In this document: positions 59,669 through 64,000 of the stretch, one piece after another | Layout: every line of letters begins with the position of its first letter | Position numbering within the stretch: position 1 is the first letter of the stretch | Origin: Siphonodentalium dalli | Taxonomy: Eukaryota > Mollusca > Scaphopoda > Gadilida > Siphonodentaliidae | Assembly (NCBI GenBank): GCA_032622095.1 | Contig: CP136061.1 | Span: 132,252,087-132,316,086, forward strand | Length of the DNA: 64,000 nt | Direction: 5' to 3' | Notes under the pieces: model-generated | What the model was told of the DNA's origin: nothing | What the model saw: the letters and a program-made list of their open reading frames with translations, nothing else | Database searches by the model: none | Program-made: the position numbers and the translations under genes

Positions 59669-60905
59669 ATATGGCAAGCCGTTTTCACTTAATTGTAATT
59701 AAGTGAAAATATTGGTACTTATGTGCAAATAATTGCAACTTAAATGCAAATAATTGCACTTAAGTTAAATTAGTTGTACTTAAGTACAATTATTTGCACT
59801 TAAGTACAAATAAGGGTAGTTACGTGCAATTATTTGCACGTAAGTGCAAATAGTGATTTCATTTGTACTTCATGCAGTGCAATTCATTTGCACTTATGTG
59901 CGATTCTTCTGGTTTAAAACGACAACCCTTTTTTGTAATGGTATATTCCTGTAAATCTTCATTGCCAATCAATCTCCATACAGTTGCGTCCCTTGTGGTC
60001 GTGTGTTTATTATACAGTTCAGTTGCACTTAAGTGCTAATGAATTGGACTTAATTTCAAATACCACATTGTGAATTAGACGAGGAATTGGACTTAAGTGC
60101 AAATAGACGAACATATTAGTTTTTATACTTAAGTGTAATTCATTTGCGATTAAGTACAATTCCTCGCCGAATTCACATTTAAACACACGTTGTACTTAAA
60201 GGGGTACTGTACCCCAATTTCAATAAATGCCCGGTGACAATAGCGATCTAATATGAATATTATATTATAAAATAACTAATTTGAGTCGACGATGTCTACT
60301 GAAAACGTTCCGGTTAACAGGCTATCGTAAAAGTAAAATTGAATTATTCAATATAAATTCATTTATGGCTGGAGTCATAAAATGGAGAATTATGCCATTA
60401 CGAGTTACCGTTCTTGAAATCGCATATGTTGCGTGTCTTTTATCGACGGCCGTTCGCGAACATTATTGAGTTGCAAACAAAACATGTTACCTGCAAAAGA
60501 AGGCCCGTTATAACCGATTCGGAAAAAATGGAGAAAGAAACAAGAGTCATAAAGCGTCAAGTATTTTATAGGGAGTGAGATTGTTCGATGGAAGAGATTG
60601 AATGCATCAATCGAAGCTGTGAGCAATGAACTTCCTGTTCTTCCTGCGACCTGCGTCTTCTCCGGTGAAGGTCAAAAACATGGCGCGTAGTTTGAAATCG
60701 TAATATTTTTGTTTCCAAGATCAATATTTTCTTCGCTAAATTAGGTTTATACGAAACTCATATAACACGAACACAATCTAACTTGAAAGTTATTTCAATG
60801 GGAGTAAATAAAAAAATCGCCTATCTTTGTGTACAGTACCCCTTTAAGTTTAGCTATTTTCACTTAAGTCCAAATAAATGGAAAATGTGAAAACGGCTTG
60901 CCATA
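59669..60905. mobile_element. palindrome-array element, GGCAAGCCGTTTTCAC ends, copy 2
   Basis: Ends TATGGCAAGCCGTTTTCACT and the complement ending GTGAAAACGGCTTGCCATA. The interior (59690-60195 and 60848-60885) consists largely of the palindrome family TTAAGTGCAATT / TTGCACTTAAGTGCAA, about twenty variants, with a non-repetitive stretch at about 59925-60015. The 644-bp MITE 60200-60843 is inserted at one of its many TTAA sites. Confidence 0.85.
60200..60843. mobile_element. 644-bp MITE, AGGGGTACTGTAC family, TTAA target
   Basis: Ends AGGGGTACTGTACCCC and GTGTACAGTACCCCT between TTAA at 60196-60199 and 60844-60847. Homologous to 12330-12915 over the left third and at both ends. It contains no transposase frame. 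It lies inside, and is therefore younger than, the 59669-60905 element. Confidence 0.9.
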
Positions 60906-60946
60906 CTGGTATATGTGAGTATATCTATATAGGTAAATAACCATAG

Positions 60947-61288
60947 TGTCAAAACGTGTTTGTAGCCACACCCACCATTCAGTCAGAGCTTGAAATGAAA
61001 TATGAGAGTATGCATCGAACTGTGACTGTATCAACAAGTAAAAGTCTGCATATTGAATTTATCAGTTCAAGACTTCTTGGAGACATAGAAAGACAACATG
61101 GTCAACAAACACATAGTTCATTGAAGTTTCTCGCATATTGGCATCCCGAAGCTATTTCCTTATATCACTGTCAAACCGTGCCTCAATGCATTGAAGGATT
61201 TAACTTTCCAGTTGTGGCTGGAAAATCCGCCCAACTCGATAGCAAAAACAAAATAATATCGGGTCAGCTGTCAGGGTGTGAATTGTAA
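60947..61288 (+). CDS. unrecognised open frame of about 110 codons
   Basis: Open from 60947 to TAA/TGA-free end at 61288, with the first ATG at 60995 (MKYESMHRTVTVSTSKSLHI). Composition is ordinary (no simple repeat): it contains LLGDIERQHGQQTHSSLKFL and ends SGQLSGCEL. No signal peptide, membrane segment or known motif. A CCATAG just upstream could be a splice acceptor. It may be an exon or chance; I cannot assign a function. Confidence 0.25.
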   Translation, partial: CQNVFVATPTIQSELEMKYESMHRTVTVSTSKSLHIEFISSRLLGDIERQHGQQTHSSLKFLAYWHPEAISLYHCQTVPQCIEGFNFPVVAGKSAQLDSKNKIISGQLSGCEL

Positions 61289-61903
61289 CTCACGAGTAGC
61301 GGTCGTAGCCTATATAATACATATGGTGAGATGATACGTTTCATGCTTCATTGTCGACTGGAGAAACCAATGATCGATACCTGTTACATGAACTTCGTTT
61401 GAAAATAGAACTGACATCTAGATAATATTTTACCGCCACCCATATGAAGTGCTACAGTCTGTCGATTCTTGAATCGCTACGTATATCCAATCTGAACTTC
61501 GCCAATTCGTTGCCATGCATAGTTCCTGTGTTTGTTGTACGGGTCGGAAACTTGTGTTAAAATTTTGAAAATACGTGAATGCCGTTGTGATCACCTTAAA
61601 ATGAGATGACCATGTCCTTCACTGATCAAAGGGGTCAGCGATTGGAATAAGCAAACGTTTCACAATACACAAATGTATTAATTGTATAATATCGATCAAC
61701 GAATGACTGTAAACTATACACACAGTTAGACGACAATAGACGTGAACGGTAAATAATAGACGTCAAATATAAATAATAGACGTCAAATGTAAATTATTAG
61801 ACGTCAAATGTAAATAATAGATGTGGAATGTAAATTAATAGAAGTCCTTTTAAAAATAGCAGACGTCAATTCTAAATCAATAAAGGCCGAATTATATCCA
61901 ATA

Positions 61904-62516
61904 CTAACAGGTGACCAGACTTCGTCCGGGCTTTGACCTTGAATTGACAATTTTGAAGGTCAAGGTCAGGTCGGAGTCACTATTTGACCCGTCCAAAACA
62001 CTCCCGGACAAAATTACCCGTAGGTATCAAATTTTGTCGAAATCCGTCCAGCAGTTTTCCCGGCCATAGCTAACAGACAAACAAACAGACAGAAGTCCCA
62101 AAATATATATTAGATCATTTGTGGGTACCCGTTTCAAGGTGAATGTCACCTCGGGCGGAAAAACTGACCCGATGAAAATCTCCCCCATTCCCAGGAACCC
62201 CTAAGTACGAATACAGACAACACGCTCATGTCTTTACACAGACACAACACGCTCATGTCTGGACACATACACGCTCTTTATCAACGACACTGCGGATACG
62301 AACGCTCTTTAACTATCACGCGATTAACCCATGAATTTCCATTGCGGTGGCGGGGGATTGGATAATGAGTGCTCTGGCGTTCTCAGAAGCGGTGCGATGA
62401 CACTCCATCTGCGATTTTACCCTTAGATAGGAAGTTTGGGCTCAATCCGTCCGGCAGTTTTCCCGGCCATAACTAACAAACAAACAACAAACAGAAGTTC
62501 CAAAATATACATTAGA
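61904..62516 (-). mobile_element. Helitron-type repeat, two 5' ends
   Basis: The - strand 3' end reads AGCCCGGACGAAGTCTGGTC then ACCTGTTAG before T, a decayed hairpin and CTRR. Typical 5' ends (TCTAATATATATTTTGGGAC and TCTAATGTATATTTTGGAAC) lie at 62114 and 62516. The 130-bp unit of 2561-2980 is present once (GACCCGTCCAAAACACTCCC, GTATCAAATTTTGTCGAAAT). Probably one element inserted into or beside another. Confidence 0.65.
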
Positions 62517-62517
62517 T

Positions 62518-62814
62518 AAGTCAATTCACTCTGAACATGTCATTTCTCAACAGCTAACAGACAATGGGGAAGAACTTTATCGTAGACGATACAATAAAAG
62601 ACGTGAAATCTTTACCAATAGATTGAGATCATTTTTAATAGACGTCGCTAGAGGGCGCGTTCAGTGTAATATAGGGAGAGATAACTCTATATCAATTATG
62701 AACAAACTCACAGCGTCGAAATTGCAAAGTGATGCCAGTGATGGTAACGTTACGTTGCACAACACTAAAGTACATATATACAATACGTTTGGATGGATCG
62801 TTGATAAATATTAA
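62518..62814 (+). CDS. unrecognised 98-codon open frame, probably truncated
   Basis: Open from the Helitron boundary at 62517 to TAA at 62812-62814. It reads QQLTDNGEELYRRRYNKRRE, then IFTNRLRSFLIDVARGRVQC, then INK-type residues, ending YNTFGWIVDKY. The Arg/Lys-rich first half and regular mix of residues look like real protein. There is no ATG before residue 63 or so, so the N-terminus is missing, presumably cut by the Helitron. No family recognised; it may be a captured fragment of a mobile-element or viral-like gene, but that is a guess. Confidence 0.35.
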   Translation, partial: KSIHSEHVISQQLTDNGEELYRRRYNKRREIFTNRLRSFLIDVARGRVQCNIGRDNSISIMNKLTASKLQSDASDGNVTLHNTKVHIYNTFGWIVDKY

Positions 62815-63275
62815 CAAGAAATGTACAGGGGCGGCGGGAGATAAAACGAAGTGGGGTTACAAGTTTTGGGCAGAATGGGGGAGGGGCGTAGCCTAATTTT
62901 TATCAACTCATTCAACAAAAGTATATATTCAATGGTTAACTCTATGACTATTCATATTTTGGGGAAATTAACATGCTTTTATTTTATTATTACTATAATA
63001 ATATGTATTAACACATTTAGATTAGTCTATTTATTTACATTTCACGTCTATTAATATACATTTGAAGTATATTAGTTTACATTTGAGACTATTATTTATA
63101 TTTCACGTCTATTTATTTATATTTCACATCTATTATTTACATTCCACGTCTATTAATTACATTTCACGTCTATTAATTTTCAATTGACGTCTATTATTTA
63201 CATTTCACGTTTGTTAATTTACATTCCACATCTATTATTTACATTTCACGTCTATTATTTACATGTCACGACTAT

Positions 63276-63878
63276 GATGCGTAATGATTGACGAATGTGT
63301 ACGATATCAATACAACTTTATATCTTAAATAAAAGATAAAAGCGAGATTTAAAAAAAACAACAGAAGAAATAAAACAGAACAGACACAATGTAAGTTTCA
63401 ATGAATCTCAGAACTATTCCTTGATATATAGGCGAATATAATTTTAAAATTCGCCCATGATTATGTTTGAGTATAATACAGACTTCAGTATAGATATGAT
63501 CAGGTATGCAGATATTGTGTTATTGACGAATGGTTTTTCCACGACGGGTGCATTCTGTGCCGCGATTCCACCCGCTGTGACGTATGCCGGAATATGCTGT
63601 ACACATGCACGTTGTATAGCTGTTAATTTGTGTCTAGATTCACCAATGTGAATAAGCTTCAAACGGAATCTGACGAAGACGCCTCTATTTCCTTGGACGT
63701 GCTTTTGCTGAAAAGGAAAGTATATATAAATACATTTTGTGTTTCAAATGACCGAATTCCTTTCGCGAATGTGTTCAAAATTTCAATGAGAAAACAGCTG
63801 CTTTCCAACTTTCTGAAATTCTGAATCTGTTGGCATTAATCTCGGATTCATGTTACATAATTACCGTGGAATTGCCGA
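63276..63878. other. unassigned DNA
   Basis: Short frames on both strands around 63444-63662 overlap each other; no motif decides between them. No gene is called. Confidence 0.4.
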
Positions 63879-64000
63879 TTAAATATGCATAATCCGAATT
63901 TACGCTCCCAAATTACTATTTCTTTGGCTGGGAGGGGGGGGGGGTAAAAATATTTGATTTGAGTCGAGGAACACACCCATCAAAGCTCGGAGTGATCAGA
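63879..64000 (+). mobile_element. MITE copy, CAATCCG/TTAA family, cut by the window edge
   Basis: TTAAATATGCATAATCCGAA start, a G-run of about 10 at 63936, then TTTGAGTCGAGGAACACACC and CAAAGCTCGGAGTGATCAGA, which is the family's left half. It continues beyond 64000. Confidence 0.75.

Larger units (their letters stand above)
61736..63275. mobile_element. region bounded by inverted GACGTC minisatellite arrays
   Basis: Left array (61736-61885): six or so units of AATAGACGTCAAATGTAAAT. Right array (63000-63275): about twelve units of ATTTACATTTCACGTCTATT, the reverse complement. A stray unit, TTTTAATAGACGTCG, occurs at about 62632. The 1.1 kb between holds Helitron-type sequence and an open frame. 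It has the same outline as the other palindrome-array elements, but no crisp termini are visible. Confidence 0.6.

Overview
This is eukaryotic, AT-rich, repeat-dominated intergenic and intronic DNA, most likely from a mollusc or close lophotrochozoan. I infer that from the repeats, which are typical of molluscan genomes: the TTTTAGCTCACC hairpin followed by (TCCG)n/(TCTG)n, the 'ATGGCCGCCAG...CCATCTTGG' tandem family, tRNA-derived SINE-like sequence, and short Helitrons ending in a hairpin plus CTAG. I see no operons, ribosome binding sites, rRNA or convincing tRNA genes. Most open frames over 60 codons are chance frames in repeats.

Coding content is sparse. The best gene is a single-pass membrane protein on the + strand. 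A 136-bp exon (32589-32724) and the last exon (35587-35903, stop, AATAAA at 36208) join in compatible phase. The 136-bp exon is duplicated, with no visible base difference, at 44246-44381, inside a 2.4-kb direct segmental duplication (31499-33955 and 43175-45596). A second membrane-protein terminal exon lies at 31139-31307, with a decayed inverted relative at 51410-51925. A 112-codon open frame on the - strand at 1008-1346 looks protein-like but is unrecognised. Two non-LTR reverse-transcriptase remnants are present (7268-7654 and 28420-29100).

Layout. 1-3 kb: end of the ATGGCCGCC element, the small ORF, and a Helitron-type repeat with 130-bp tandem units. 3.4-8.4 kb: GAACCTTCGGAATAGC repeats, TTAA-flanked MITEs, a SINE-like unit, a complete 357-bp Helitron, an RT remnant and microsatellites. 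10-13 kb: tandem repeats and a 586-bp TTAA MITE. 15-19 kb: a cloverleaf palindrome, an hAT-like element carrying a CpG-rich palindromic element, a tandem duplication and a MITE. 20-28 kb: several repeat families, with a 2.4-kb tandem element flanked by about 145-bp direct repeats. 28-36 kb: RT broken by a CTCGAG palindrome array, the membrane-protein exons, a 2-kb inverted-repeat element and an hAT insertion with its 8-bp target duplication and a readable empty site. 36-43 kb: foldback elements, a near-perfect 162-bp hairpin and a 45-bp minisatellite (about 2.1 kb). 43-49 kb: segmental duplication, a 1.3-kb inverted-repeat element and a 30-bp minisatellite. 50-64 kb: two elements built of TTAAGTGC/TTAAGCGC palindromes between GGCCGTTTTCACA termini, more TTAA MITEs, and inverted GACGTC arrays.

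The most unusual theme is a set of unrelated-looking elements that share one design: terminal inverted repeats enclosing an interior made of iterated short palindromes or two mirror-image hairpins. All identities, copy numbers and similarities were judged by eye from the sequence; no search was run.
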